Source: Moritella sp. PE36 (lineage in GTDB: Bacteria > Pseudomonadota > Gammaproteobacteria > Enterobacterales > Moritellaceae). From it: a stretch of 64,000 bases of DNA. Positions 9,935 to 19,096 of this stretch are shown here, piece by piece. Every line of letters begins with the position of its first letter. Position 1 is the stretch's first letter. A model generated the notes under the pieces. It was not told the origin of the DNA and searched no databases. It was given only the letters and a program-made list of their open reading frames with translations. Position numbers and translations under genes: made by a program. Location of the stretch: NCBI RefSeq assembly GCF_000170855.1, contig NZ_ABCQ01000007.1:62001-126000 (forward strand), read 5' to 3'.

Positions 9935-11233
9935 TTAAGCGTCTAATAATGTTTTAGCTAATGTACGTATACCGTGCCCTTTCGCGCCAGTCGCCCATAA
10001 ATCATTGGCCGCTTTTTGATACGAACCCGCTAAATCTAAATGTAACCAACCTTGCCCATCTTCACGCACAAAACGCGATAAGAATGCTGCAGCTGTAGAT
10101 GCCCCAGCACGTCCTTCTCCGGCATGGATGTTCGCCATATCAGCAAAGCTTGACGGTAATTGTTGTTGATGCCATTTTTCGAGCGGTAGTTGCCAAGCAA
10201 ACTCATTTTCTGCTTTGGCATTCGCTAATAATGAATTAACAAAGCGCTGATCAAAACCAAATACCGCATTATAATCACGGCCAAGTGCCATCTTAGCTGC
10301 ACCAGTCAGTGTAGCAGCATCAATCAAGCGCTGTGGCGAGTTTTCTTCTGCGGCAAGTAAACCGTCAGCTAACACTAAGCGGCCTTCAGCATCAGTATTA
10401 AGCACTTCTACTGTAATGTCATTTTTGTAGGTAATGATATCGCCAAGTTTAAATGCATTGCTGCTGATCATATTTTCTGCACAGCACAAGAATAACTGCA
10501 CGCGTTGGTTTAAACCTTGGCGGATTGCTAATGCTAACGCACCAGTCAATGTCGCAGCGCCGCCCATATCACTCTTCATGGCCGTCATCGGCTCTGATGG
10601 CTTGATACTGTAACCGCCCGAATCAAAGGTAATGCCCTTACCCACTAATGCCGTCACTACAGGTGCATCTGCGTCACCCGTAGGATTGAAATCCAATTGC
10701 AGCATTGCAGGCGGGTGTTGACTGCCACGACCAACAGTATGGATCCCGGTAAAACCATGGGTTAACAAATCATCACCAGCAATAATCTTGTAAGTAATCG
10801 ATTCTGGTGCCAATTGTAATAATAAGTCTGCCGCACTTTGCGCTAATTTAAGCGGGTACATTTCTTCTGCATCGGTATTAATGGTTTTACGCACCCAATG
10901 ACTTGCTTGTTGAAAATCAATGAACGCCTTTTTTTCAATACTGCTCACTTGATCTAAACCAAAACAAGCTTGTTGATTTTCTTTCGCAGTGTAATAACCT
11001 TGATCAAATGCAATACGTAATTCAGTATTCCATAACTCGCCTTTTAAGGTTACTTTAGCTATGCCTTGATTCGATAGCTTACGTGCAGCGCGTTGAACTT
11101 GTAATGCACTCTCTGCACCATCTTCACCAAGGTGAATCGATGCGACGCCAGCATTAAAACTGATTAATGCATTATTACCCCAAAAACTGTCAGCAGGAGC
11201 AACCGTTAGCTCAACGCTCATGAAATCCTTCAT
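9935..11233 (-). CDS. pepB: aminopeptidase B (M17 leucyl aminopeptidase family)
   Basis: PepB is a cytosolic di-metal aminopeptidase. The family signature NTDAEGRLVLADGL is intact, as are the metal/active-site segments VGKGITFDSGGYS and KSDMGGAA. I chose ATG at 11233 (MKDFMSVELTVAPAD), preceded by AAAGGA; an upstream in-frame start at 11263 has no ribosome site, and ATG at 11221 is also possible. Length is 432 aa, close to E. coli PepB. It sits downstream of iscX, as in E. coli, behind a terminator. Confidence 0.94.
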   Translation of the reverse strand: MKDFMSVELTVAPADSFWGNNALISFNAGVASIHLGEDGAESALQVQRAARKLSNQGIAKVTLKGELWNTELRIAFDQGYYTAKENQQACFGLDQVSSIEKKAFIDFQQASHWVRKTINTDAEEMYPLKLAQSAADLLLQLAPESITYKIIAGDDLLTHGFTGIHTVGRGSQHPPAMLQLDFNPTGDADAPVVTALVGKGITFDSGGYSIKPSEPMTAMKSDMGGAATLTGALALAIRQGLNQRVQLFLCCAENMISSNAFKLGDIITYKNDITVEVLNTDAEGRLVLADGLLAAEENSPQRLIDAATLTGAAKMALGRDYNAVFGFDQRFVNSLLANAKAENEFAWQLPLEKWHQQQLPSSFADMANIHAGEGRAGASTAAAFLSRFVREDGQGWLHLDLAGSYQKAANDLWATGAKGHGIRTLAKTLLDA

Positions 11234-11313
11234 TGAATATCCTTTATTTAGACGTGTTAGCAATACGTTATGTTATATAGCACTTATTTAGCTTTCATAT
11301 TAACAAGTTAAAG

Positions 11314-11357
11314 CACAAAAAAAAGCCCATACTCAGCGTTATGCTAACTATGGGCTT
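11314..11357 (-). terminator. terminator of the isc operon
   Basis: Arms AAGCCCATA (11323-11331) and TATGGGCTT (11349-11357) are complementary; read leftward the second arm is followed by a run of T. It lies just past the iscX stop. Confidence 0.85.
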
Positions 11358-11366
11358 ATTCAGTAT

Positions 11367-11564
11367 TTAATATTCATCAATCCAAGCAAGCATTACGGCT
11401 TCCAGTACTCTTTCACCACAATGATTAGGATCATCGGTAAAATCGTCCAACCCTAATATCATCCTACGCAAGTCTGTAAACCTAACTTGCTGCGGATCTT
11501 GCTCTGGATAATTTTCAGCTAATGTAATGGCAATTTCTGTACTATCCGACCACGCTAATGCCAT
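11367..11564 (-). CDS. iscX: Fe-S cluster assembly protein IscX
   Basis: IscX is a small acidic protein that binds IscS and tunes sulfur transfer or iron delivery. The 65-residue product has the family pattern W-x-D-S-xx-I, VRFTDLR, LDDFTDDP and a C-terminal LEAVMLAWIDE. ATG at 11564 is chosen because GGAGG lies six bases upstream; an in-frame extension to 11597 would add 11 unmatched residues. It is the last gene of the isc operon. Confidence 0.93.
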   Translation of the reverse strand: MALAWSDSTEIAITLAENYPEQDPQQVRFTDLRRMILGLDDFTDDPNHCGERVLEAVMLAWIDEY

Positions 11565-11677
11565 AAAAAACCTCCCTAAAAATAGGTGCCGCAACAAATA
11601 GGCTGCACAGTTACTTTCAGTTTAGTTTGCTTACGCTATTTATGCGTAGGATAAAGATACCTTAGCTGCACAATCAA

Positions 11678-12016
11678 TTAATGGCTTTCAGATACCATGT
11701 TGATCGTGTATTTAGGGATCTCTACAACCAAATCTTCATCTGCGACGATCGCTTGACAACCTAAACGAGAGTCGGGTTCTAAACCCCATGCTTTATCTAA
11801 CATGTCATCTTCAAGTTCATCACTTTCTTCTAATGAATCAAAGCCTTCACGTACAATCACATGACAAGTAGTACAAGCGCATGATTTCTCACAAGCATGT
11901 TCAATGATAATTTTATTTCTTAATGCAACATCAAGAATGGTTTCACCTTTCTCAACCTCTACAGAGAGACCTTCTGGGCATAAATCTTCATGAGGTAAAA
12001 ATATAACTTTTGGCAT
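11678..12016 (-). CDS. fdx: ISC-type [2Fe-2S] ferredoxin
   Basis: Fdx supplies electrons to Fe-S cluster assembly on IscU. The 112-residue adrenodoxin-type protein has cluster ligands in the order C-x5-C-x2-C (ACEKSCACTTCHV) and a distal cysteine in RLGCQAIV. It starts three bases after hscA stops, so the two are tightly coupled. Length and context match E. coli fdx. Confidence 0.96.
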   Translation of the reverse strand: MPKVIFLPHEDLCPEGLSVEVEKGETILDVALRNKIIIEHACEKSCACTTCHVIVREGFDSLEESDELEDDMLDKAWGLEPDSRLGCQAIVADEDLVVEIPKYTINMVSESH

Positions 12017-12019
12017 TTC

Positions 12020-13879
12020 TTAGACCTTATCTACCGACTGACCCTGCAACGCTTTACGGATTGATGCATCCATACGACGAGCAGCAAAATCTTGTGTTAA
12101 TTTATCGACTGTTTCAATTTCTTTTTCAATAGCATCTCTATCATCACTTTGGCGAGTTTGATAAAGCTTTTGCATTGCTGTTTCAATCGCATTTTGTTCT
12201 GCATCTGACAATAAAGCTTTACCATCTTGCTGCAAGGCAACAATCAGACTTTCCATGACACGGTCTGCTTCTAGCTGTTGTTCAGCTAGCATACGCGCAG
12301 TCACATCTTCTTTCGCATATGTCATTGAATCTTTAAGCATGTTAGCCACTTCATCATCACTTAAACCATAAGACGGTTTAACTTGGATAGAAGCGGATAC
12401 ACCCGATGATTTCTCCATCGCTGATACACTTAATAACCCGTCTGCATCCACTTGGAACGTCACACGAATATGCGCTGCACCCGCTGCCATCGGTGGAATA
12501 CCCGTTAATGAGAATCGCGCTAATGAACGGCAATCACTGACCAATTCACGTTCGCCTTGCAACACATGGATTGTCATGGCAGTTTGACCATCTTTAAAGG
12601 TGGTAAACTCTTGCGCGCGTGCGACAGGTATAGTGGTATTACGTGGGATCACTTTTTCAACTAGGTTGCCCATGGTTTCTAAACCAAGAGATAACGGCGT
12701 AACATCCAGTAGTAATAAATCTGAATCAGGTTTATTACCGACTAATACGTCAGCCTGGATCGCAGCGCCAATCGCAACCACTTTATCTGGGTTGATACTG
12801 GTCAGTGGCTGTTGGGCAAAAAACTCACCGACTTTTTCACGTACTAATGGCACCCGTGTTGAACCGCCAACCATAACGATTTCAAGTACATCGTCTTTAC
12901 TGATATCAGCGTCTTTTAACGAACGACGACAGGCTAATAAAGTGCGTTTAACTAATGGTTGAATAAGACCTTCAAATGTTGAACGGCTTAATGTTCCCTG
13001 CCAATTAACATCATCTAATACGATATTAATCGCAGCGCTATCGCTATCTGTTAGTGCTTGTTTCGTATGTTTGGCTTCCGTTAGCAGCAGACGTTGCATC
13101 GCTAGCGACTGCTTACCCACAAGTCCGGCTTCAGCACAGATCCAGTCAACGACTAAATGATCAAAGTCATCACCGCCCAGCGCAGAATCACCACCGGTTG
13201 CAAGTACTTCGAAAACACCTTTGTGCAGACGTAAGATGGATATATCAAACGTACCACCACCAAGGTCATAAACCGCAATAATACCTTCTTGACCGGCATC
13301 CAAACCATACGCAATAGCGGCTGCCGTTGGCTCGTTTAATAATCGTAAAACATTTAACCCTGCAATATTTGCAGCGTCTTTCGTGCCTTGACGTTGTGCA
13401 TCATCAAAATAAGCGGGTACCGTAATAACCACACCATTAAGTTCACCTGCAAGTGTCTCTGTTGCACGTGCTGCTAATGCTTTTAGAATTTCTGCGGATA
13501 CTTGTACCGGATTGAGCTCACCTGCCACCGTCTTAATTAACGGTTGGCCCGATGCCGATTCAACCAGTATATTCGGAATACGCGTAGGATCAATATCAGT
13601 GAATGCTTTGCCCATCAAACGCTTGACCGAAGAAATAGTATTTTCTGGATCAGTTATCGCTTGTTGTGCAGCCTCGTCACCAACCACAACTGAATCTGTA
13701 GTATAACGAACTACTGACGGTAAAATATCCCGGCCAGTCTTATCAACTAACGTTTCAGCACTGCCACTACGGACACTTGCCACTAATGAATTGGTTGTGC
13801 CTAGATCGATACCAACAGCAAGTTTATGCTCATGAGGTGCTGCCGCTTGTCCCGGTTCAGCAATTTGAAGTAATGCCAT
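12020..13879 (-). CDS. hscA: Hsp70-type chaperone HscA
   Basis: HscA is the dedicated Hsp70 that, with HscB, drives cluster release from IscU. The 619-residue protein has the nucleotide-binding signatures [24 protein letters not shown] and [12 protein letters not shown], then a substrate-binding domain and a helical lid. It follows hscB by about 30 bases and precedes fdx. IscU here carries the LPPVK peptide that HscA recognises, so the partnership looks intact. Confidence 0.96.
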   Translation of the reverse strand: MALLQIAEPGQAAAPHEHKLAVGIDLGTTNSLVASVRSGSAETLVDKTGRDILPSVVRYTTDSVVVGDEAAQQAITDPENTISSVKRLMGKAFTDIDPTRIPNILVESASGQPLIKTVAGELNPVQVSAEILKALAARATETLAGELNGVVITVPAYFDDAQRQGTKDAANIAGLNVLRLLNEPTAAAIAYGLDAGQEGIIAVYDLGGGTFDISILRLHKGVFEVLATGGDSALGGDDFDHLVVDWICAEAGLVGKQSLAMQRLLLTEAKHTKQALTDSDSAAINIVLDDVNWQGTLSRSTFEGLIQPLVKRTLLACRRSLKDADISKDDVLEIVMVGGSTRVPLVREKVGEFFAQQPLTSINPDKVVAIGAAIQADVLVGNKPDSDLLLLDVTPLSLGLETMGNLVEKVIPRNTTIPVARAQEFTTFKDGQTAMTIHVLQGERELVSDCRSLARFSLTGIPPMAAGAAHIRVTFQVDADGLLSVSAMEKSSGVSASIQVKPSYGLSDDEVANMLKDSMTYAKEDVTARMLAEQQLEADRVMESLIVALQQDGKALLSDAEQNAIETAMQKLYQTRQSDDRDAIEKEIETVDKLTQDFAARRMDASIRKALQGQSVDKV

Positions 13880-13909
13880 GTTTTAGGTTCTTAAATTTAA
13901 ATTATTTGA

Positions 13910-14428
13910 TTAGTAATCAAGTAAACTATCTTCAAGTGTACTTAATTGTGCTTGTAGTTTGTAGACAAACTTTAATTTACGCACTACATTTGCCGCGTCG
14001 TGATAATGCTCAGCGCTGATTAATTTATTAAATTCTTGCAGGTACGCTTTAATGGATAATGTTAATTCATCATCAAAGTCTGCAATTTCTTGTTCAGGAT
14101 CAGCGGTGTGTGGGATGTCTTCAAGACGCTCGTGTAGTTCCATTTGCTGCATTAAAAACACTGGATCTTGCAATGTCTTTTGCTCACCACGAATATCTTC
14201 ATGGCAAACGGCGAGCATATATTCTGCACGTTGAATAGGCGACTTAAGAATTGAATAAGCATCATTAACTTGCGAGGATTTTTGCACCGATAATAAGCGC
14301 TCTCGCTCACTGCTATTGGCAAATTTATCCGGGTGTAGTGTGCGCTGTAATTCTCGATATGTTGTTGCTAAACCGGCACTATCTAGTTCAAAAATAACGG
14401 GTAAACCAAACAGCTCAAAATGGTTCAT
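13910..14428 (-). CDS. hscB: J-domain co-chaperone HscB
   Basis: HscB delivers IscU to HscA and stimulates its ATPase. The N-terminal J-domain carries the essential HPD tripeptide (LHPDKFAN), and the C-terminal half is the helical IscU-binding domain. The 172-residue length is typical. It is separated from iscA by a strong hairpin (14464-14488), which may set its level relative to iscRSUA. Confidence 0.95.
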   Translation of the reverse strand: MNHFELFGLPVIFELDSAGLATTYRELQRTLHPDKFANSSERERLLSVQKSSQVNDAYSILKSPIQRAEYMLAVCHEDIRGEQKTLQDPVFLMQQMELHERLEDIPHTADPEQEIADFDDELTLSIKAYLQEFNKLISAEHYHDAANVVRKLKFVYKLQAQLSTLEDSLLDY

Positions 14429-14463
14429 CTGACGACCTTCAATGAATAGATTAAATAAACAAA

Positions 14464-14488
14464 GCCCAAATAACCAGGTTATTTGGGC
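14464..14488 (-). terminator. intra-operon hairpin between iscA and hscB
   Basis: Arms GCCCAAATAACC and GGTTATTTGGGC are perfectly complementary with a single base between them; read leftward they are followed by TTTGTTTATTT. It has the form of an intrinsic terminator, and lies between co-directional iscA and hscB, which are usually cotranscribed. Confidence 0.7.
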
Positions 14489-14502
14489 ATTTCATCTCAT
14501 TA

Positions 14503-14826
14503 TTACACGTTGAAGCTTTCACCGCAGCCGCATTCGCCTTTCAAGTTAGGATTGTTAAATTCAAACCCTTCATTAAGGCCTTCTTTAACGAAATCTAATT
14601 CGATCCCGTCAAGATAAACGAGGCTTTTTTTATCCACGATAACGGTGACGCCTTTTTCAACAAAAACTTCATCGTTTTCATCAATCGAGTCAACAAACTC
14701 GAGGACATAAGCCAAGCCAGAGCAACCAGATGTTTTTACACCTAGGCGTAAACCGGCACCTTTACCACGTTTATCAAGGTAGCTCGCAACGCGTGCTGCA
14801 GCAGAGTCTGATAAGGTAACAGCCAT
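14503..14826 (-). CDS. iscA: iron-sulfur cluster assembly protein IscA
   Basis: IscA is an A-type carrier that passes iron or Fe-S clusters to apo-proteins, notably [4Fe-4S] targets. The three conserved cysteines are present: one in [10 protein letters not shown] and two in the C-terminal GECGCGESF. The 107-residue length is typical. It starts about 10 bases after iscU stops. Confidence 0.96.
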   Translation of the reverse strand: MAVTLSDSAAARVASYLDKRGKGAGLRLGVKTSGCSGLAYVLEFVDSIDENDEVFVEKGVTVIVDKKSLVYLDGIELDFVKEGLNEGFEFNNPNLKGECGCGESFNV

Positions 14827-14835
14827 ATTTAGCTC

Positions 14836-15219
14836 CTAAGACGCTTTTTTCTTTTTGTAATCATCAATTGCAGCTTTAATTGCATCTTCAGCAAGAATTG
14901 AACAGTGAATTTTCACTGGTGGTAATTCTAGCTCTTCAGCAATAGTCATATTGGTGATTTCGCCCGCCTGCTCAATACTCTTGCCTTTTACCCATTCGGT
15001 AACAAGTGAGCTTGATGCGATCGCTGAACCACAACCGTAAGTTTTGAATTTAGCATCTTCGATAATGCCGTCATCATTAATTTTAAGTTGTAACTTCATT
15101 ACGTCACCACAAGCAGGTGCGCCGACCATACCGGTTGCGATAGATGGATCATTTTTATCAAATGAACCTACGTTACGTGGGTTTTCATAATGGTCGATTA
15201 CTTTTTCGCTATAAGCCAT
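14836..15219 (-). CDS. iscU: Fe-S cluster scaffold IscU
   Basis: IscU is the scaffold on which [2Fe-2S] clusters form from IscS-derived sulfur. All three ligand cysteines are present (PACGDVM, TYGCGSAIA, KIHCSILAE), and the HscA-recognition peptide LPPVK directly precedes the third. The protein has 127 residues. It lies between iscS and iscA in the conserved order. Confidence 0.97.
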   Translation of the reverse strand: MAYSEKVIDHYENPRNVGSFDKNDPSIATGMVGAPACGDVMKLQLKINDDGIIEDAKFKTYGCGSAIASSSLVTEWVKGKSIEQAGEITNMTIAEELELPPVKIHCSILAEDAIKAAIDDYKKKKAS

Positions 15220-15273
15220 GATATAACTCCTTCAAACTGAATATAAATCTTCGTGAAACAAGAGTGGTCGATT

Positions 15274-16488
15274 TTAGTGGTGATCCCACTCGATAGTGCT
15301 TAAATCGATACCATCTTTAAACATCTCCCATAAAGGCGACATGTCACGTAGTTTACTGATGTTGTCTTTAATGATGCTGGTTGCGTAATCCACTTCTTCT
15401 ATCGTCGTAAAACGACCGAATGAGAAACGAATTGAACTATGCGCCATTTCATCGTTTAGACCTAATGCACGCAGTACATATGACGGTTCTAAACTTGCTG
15501 ATGTACAAGCAGAGCCAGAAGAAACCGCAAGGTCTTTCAGTGCCATCATTAATGACTCACCTTCAACAAAGTTGAAGCTTACGTTTAGGTTACTTACGAT
15601 ACGTTGTTCAGCGTGGCCATTTAGATATACTTCTTCGATATCGGCAATGCCTGCCCAGAAACGTTTACGTAATGCTTCAGCATGGTCTGTATCTTGTTGC
15701 ATTTCTTCTTTAGCAATACGGAAAGCTTCACCCATACCAACAATTTGGTGAGTAGCTAATGTACCACTACGCATACCACGTTCATGACCGCCACCGTGCA
15801 TTTGTGCTTCAAGACGGATACGCGGTTTACGTTGTACGTATAGTGCACCAATACCTTTAGGGCCATAAATTTTATGTGCCGATACTGATAACATATCTAC
15901 TTTCAGTTCTGAGAAATCGATTGGTAATTTACCCGCACTTTGCGCAGCATCTACATGGAATAAGACTTTCTTAGAGCGACAAAGTTCACCCAATGCAGCG
16001 ATATCATTAATCGCACCAATTTCGTTATTCACGTGCATGATACTAACAATGATTGTATCTTCACGGATTGCAGCTTCAAGGATTTCAACCGTAATTAGAC
16101 CTTCAGGTGTTGGGTCTAAATAAGTTACTTCGTATCCTTCACGCTCAAGTTGGCGACAAGTATCCAGCACAGCTTTGTGCTCAATTTTACTTGTGATGAT
16201 GTGCTTGCCTTTCTTCTTATAAAAATGCGCTGCACCTTTAATAGCAAGGTTGTTTGATTCAGTTGCACCCGAAGTAATTACAACTTCACGTGGGTCTGCA
16301 TTTACTAAATCTGCAATTTGATTACGAGCAATGTCTACTGCTTCTTCTGCTTGCCAGCCGAAACGATGTGAACGAGACGCAGGGTTACCAAAAATGCCGT
16401 CCATAGTTAAGCATTGCATCATTTTTTCTGCTACACGTGGATCTACAGGCGTAGTGGCAGAATAATCCAAATAAATAGGTTTTTTCAT
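15274..16488 (-). CDS. iscS: cysteine desulfurase IscS
   Basis: IscS is a PLP enzyme that extracts sulfur from cysteine for Fe-S clusters, tRNA thiolation and cofactors. The PLP lysine lies in [12 protein letters not shown], and the mobile catalytic-loop cysteine in [21 protein letters not shown]. The 404-residue length matches group I IscS. It follows iscR by about 90 bases and precedes iscU. Confidence 0.97.
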   Translation of the reverse strand: MKKPIYLDYSATTPVDPRVAEKMMQCLTMDGIFGNPASRSHRFGWQAEEAVDIARNQIADLVNADPREVVITSGATESNNLAIKGAAHFYKKKGKHIITSKIEHKAVLDTCRQLEREGYEVTYLDPTPEGLITVEILEAAIREDTIIVSIMHVNNEIGAINDIAALGELCRSKKVLFHVDAAQSAGKLPIDFSELKVDMLSVSAHKIYGPKGIGALYVQRKPRIRLEAQMHGGGHERGMRSGTLATHQIVGMGEAFRIAKEEMQQDTDHAEALRKRFWAGIADIEEVYLNGHAEQRIVSNLNVSFNFVEGESLMMALKDLAVSSGSACTSASLEPSYVLRALGLNDEMAHSSIRFSFGRFTTIEEVDYATSIIKDNISKLRDMSPLWEMFKDGIDLSTIEWDHH

Positions 16489-16581
16489 CTAGTCATTGCT
16501 CCATACAACACAGTTAAACCGCTAACCGTGTTCATACTTATAATTATAATTATAATTCTATTATGTTTAATTAAACAATTA

Positions 16582-17055
16582 TCAAATAATATTTACATCA
16601 ATTTTATTTAACATTTGACGGTCATGATCTTGATCATTGACGATCTGCTTTATCTCATTATTTGTCATCAAATCAGCAAGCGATATGTTATCAAGAAAAT
16701 CACTAATTCGCTTACTTAAATCATCCCAAAGTGAATGCGTTAAGCAACGTTTTCCATCATTACAACCACCCGAAGAATCACACTTAGTCGCTTTTACATT
16801 CTCATCAACTGCATCGATGATCATACCAACAGAAATATCCCCAGGTAACATGCCTAATTTATAGCCACCACCGGGTCCTCGTGCACTTGCTACCAGGTTC
16901 TTTCGACGTAATCGAGAGAATAACTGCTCCAAATACGACAGTGAAATACTTTGCCGCTCGGATATTTCAGCCAGTGGTACAGGCTTCATATCTGCGTGCA
17001 ATGCAAGATCAATCATAGCTGTAACGGCGTAACGTCCTTTCGATGTCAATCGCAT
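16582..17055 (-). CDS. iscR: Fe-S-responsive transcription regulator IscR
   Basis: IscR is an Rrf2-family winged-helix regulator which, with a [2Fe-2S] cluster, represses its own operon. The N-terminal DNA-binding domain ([18 protein letters not shown]) is followed by three cluster cysteines spaced C-x5-C-x5-C ([17 protein letters not shown]); the usual fourth ligand is a His shortly after. The protein has 157 residues. It is the first gene of the isc operon, and two IscR-type palindromes lie directly upstream. Confidence 0.96.
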   Translation of the reverse strand: MRLTSKGRYAVTAMIDLALHADMKPVPLAEISERQSISLSYLEQLFSRLRRKNLVASARGPGGGYKLGMLPGDISVGMIIDAVDENVKATKCDSSGGCNDGKRCLTHSLWDDLSKRISDFLDNISLADLMTNNEIKQIVNDQDHDRQMLNKIDVNII

Positions 17056-17092
17056 AGCAACCTCTAAAACTGTTATTTAAAGCTATGGTTAC

Positions 17093-17117
17093 ATACCCGA
17101 CTGAAATGGTCAAGTAT
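17093..17117 (-). promoter_or_regulatory. IscR type 1-like operator, proximal
   Basis: A 25-bp near-palindrome with half-sites ATACCCGA and TCAAGTAT, nine bases apart. Read toward iscR it contains TTGACC, a plausible -35 element, about 40 bases from the iscR start. Symmetry and location fit autoregulation by cluster-bound IscR. Confidence 0.7.
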
Positions 17118-17142
17118 ATACCTGACTAATTTACTCAGGTAT
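17118..17142 (-). promoter_or_regulatory. IscR type 1-like operator, distal
   Basis: A second 25-bp palindrome with perfectly symmetric half-sites ATACCTGA and TCAGGTAT, directly abutting the proximal site. Two back-to-back IscR dimers could cover 50 bp of the iscR promoter. Confidence 0.7.
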
Positions 17143-17178
17143 TATTTTAACGTCACCAATTGCGCTACTTCGACGCGA

Positions 17179-17895
17179 CTATTTTTTAAAATTACGCTGA
17201 ATAGACACCAATGCACCACGTAAAATATTTAATTCTATAGTTTCAGGACGAGCACGGGTGAAGAGTCGACGTAAACGATTCATCACAACACCTGGGTGGG
17301 CTTTGTTAATAAAACCAGAATCCCACAATGTCTGTTCAAGATGCGTATGGAACATTTCAAGTTCCTCTTGTTTTGGATACGGGTTCTCTTGTTCAGGATA
17401 AGTGTTGGTAGCAAGATATGCCATACGTGTTTCGTACGTTAAGATCTGTACTGCCATGGCTAAATTCAATGAACTGTATTCAGGATTTGCAGCAACACAT
17501 ACATGATAAGTACATTTTTGTAGCTCTTCATTGGTCAAACCAATACGCTCACGACCAAATACCAGTGCCACTGGATAATTCGGTACTTCTTCAATTAATT
17601 TTAACCCTGCTTCACGTGAATCCAGCATTGGCCATTGCAGCGTGCGTGAACGCGCACTTGTACCAATCACAAGGCCACAGTCTGCTACCGCTTCTTCTAA
17701 GGTATCGACGATCGTTGCATTCTCTAATACATCTGCAGCACCGGCAGCTAATGCGACTGATTTCTCATCAATCTCACATAAAGGTGCCACTAGCACTAAT
17801 TGCGTGAACCCCATGGTTTTCATTGCTCGAGCAGCAGAACCAATATTACCAGGATGAGATGTACCGACTAATACAACTTTTACGTTTGCTAACAT
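17179..17895 (-). CDS. trmJ: tRNA (cytidine/uridine-32-2'-O)-methyltransferase TrmJ
   Basis: TrmJ 2'-O-methylates position 32 of several tRNAs using SAM. The 238-residue SPOUT-fold protein has the N-terminal [20 protein letters not shown], the knot segment [16 protein letters not shown] and a C-terminal [13 protein letters not shown] segment. It lies upstream of iscR in the same orientation and divergent from suhB, as in E. coli. Confidence 0.95.
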   Translation of the reverse strand: MLANVKVVLVGTSHPGNIGSAARAMKTMGFTQLVLVAPLCEIDEKSVALAAGAADVLENATIVDTLEEAVADCGLVIGTSARSRTLQWPMLDSREAGLKLIEEVPNYPVALVFGRERIGLTNEELQKCTYHVCVAANPEYSSLNLAMAVQILTYETRMAYLATNTYPEQENPYPKQEELEMFHTHLEQTLWDSGFINKAHPGVVMNRLRRLFTRARPETIELNILRGALVSIQRNFKK

Positions 17896-18098
17896 AATTA
17901 ATACCTAAAAAGATGCATAATAGTCAAACAAGCTATTTAAACCACAGGTTAAAAGCAAGAGTTAGACTATTATTGGAGTTGTTAATTTATGGTCGCGAAT
18001 TCTAGCACAATTAACCCGTAGCGGATGTAATAAGCCGCGGTGAAAACGTAAAATATACTAAGAATAAATATAAGGCGTAAAAAGTTATGAAAATTACT

Positions 18099-18127
18099 TT
18101 GGATCTTTACCTTAAGTTGGTTATACT
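18099..18127 (+). promoter_or_regulatory. predicted sigma70 promoter of suhB with GC-rich discriminator
   Basis: TTGGAT (18099-18104) and TATACT (18122-18127) are separated by 17 bases, and the -10 is followed by CCGCGCCC. A GC-rich discriminator of this type is typical of promoters under stringent and growth-rate control, such as rRNA promoters. The motif is seen; the regulation is inferred. Confidence 0.55.
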
Positions 18128-18171
18128 CCGCGCCCTAATTCCCGTTCTTTCAAAAATTTGGTGGTAATAGT

Positions 18172-18975
18172 ATGCATCCGATGCTAACAATCGCGATCCG
18201 TGCTGCGCGTGACGCAGGCAATGTAATCGTAAAAGCTTATGGCGATCCTAGTAAAACTAAGGTTGAGCAAAAAGGCACAAATGATTTTGTGACTAACGTA
18301 GAAAAAGAAGCTGAAGCAGCTATTATCGCTACAATTAAAAAAGCTTACCCAGAGCATACGATCATCGCTAAAGACAGCGGTGCGACTACTGGTGCAGATA
18401 CAGACTACCAGTGGATCATTGACCCACTAAACGGTCATATTAACTTTATCAAAGGTATTCCACACTTCGCAGTGTCTATTGCTTTACACGTTAAAGGTAA
18501 AGCTGAAGTTGCTGTTATCTTTGATGCTATCGGTGATGAAATCTTCTCTGCTTGTCGTGGTAAAGGCGCTCAATTAAACGGTTTCCGTTTACGTGCTGGT
18601 TCTGCTAAAGATCTATCTGGTACTGTTTTAGCGACAGGCTTCCCACACAGCATGAAGCATCAGCAAGATACTTACATGAACATCTTCGGCGCATTATTCT
18701 CTGAATGTGCTGATATCCGTGCAGCTGGTTGTCCTGCACTTAACCTTGCTTACCTAGCAGCTGGTCGTATCGACGGTTTATGGAGCATGGGTCAAAAACC
18801 TTGGGAAACTGCAGCGGGTAACTTAATCGCTACTGAATCAGGCGCTATCGTCACTGATTTCGCTGGCGGCCATGACTTCTTCAAGTCTGGTAACTCAGTT
18901 GCTGCATCGCCACGTGTACTTAAAGATATGCTTGCTAAGATCCGTCCTAACCTGACTGAATCTTTAGCTAAATAA
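18172..18975 (+). CDS. suhB: SuhB, inositol monophosphatase-fold protein with degraded active site
   Basis: SuhB belongs to the inositol-1-monophosphatase family; in E. coli it also acts with Nus factors in rRNA antitermination. The 267-residue protein aligns with E. coli SuhB without gaps over the first 216 residues, yet metal and catalytic positions differ: Glu67 is Lys, Asp87 of the DPLDGT motif is Asn (DPLNGHIN), Thr89-Thr90 are His-Ile, and Asp212 of PWD is Glu (PWETAAG). Asp84 remains. Phosphatase activity is therefore doubtful, while the fold and length are kept. The start ATG is preceded by GGTGG, and a strong terminator follows. It neighbours trmJ, as in E. coli. Confidence 0.93.
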   Translation: MHPMLTIAIRAARDAGNVIVKAYGDPSKTKVEQKGTNDFVTNVEKEAEAAIIATIKKAYPEHTIIAKDSGATTGADTDYQWIIDPLNGHINFIKGIPHFAVSIALHVKGKAEVAVIFDAIGDEIFSACRGKGAQLNGFRLRAGSAKDLSGTVLATGFPHSMKHQQDTYMNIFGALFSECADIRAAGCPALNLAYLAAGRIDGLWSMGQKPWETAAGNLIATESGAIVTDFAGGHDFFKSGNSVAASPRVLKDMLAKIRPNLTESLAK

Positions 18976-19035
18976 CTTGATTTTAACTAGATAGTAGCGT
19001 TAACGCGCCACATTATTAAGTAAAAAATTAAGCAC

Positions 19036-19074
19036 AAAAAAGCCCAGTACTTGTTACAAGTACTGGGCTTTTTT
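19036..19074. terminator. bidirectional terminator between suhB and iucD
   Basis: AAAAAAGCCCAGTACTTG pairs with CAAGTACTGGGCTTTTTT with only three bases between the arms. It serves convergent suhB and the siderophore operon. Confidence 0.92.
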
Positions 19075-19096
19075 AGGTTTTATTTTAGGAATAAGA

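Noticed and set aside
12600-12962. 120-codon plus-strand frame within hscA
   Set aside because: It is antisense to a strongly conserved Hsp70 gene and has no recognised motif.
17418-17807. 129-codon open frame on the plus strand inside trmJ
   Set aside because: It is antisense to a clearly conserved gene, has a low-complexity His/Leu/Gln composition typical of a shadow frame, and no ribosome site.
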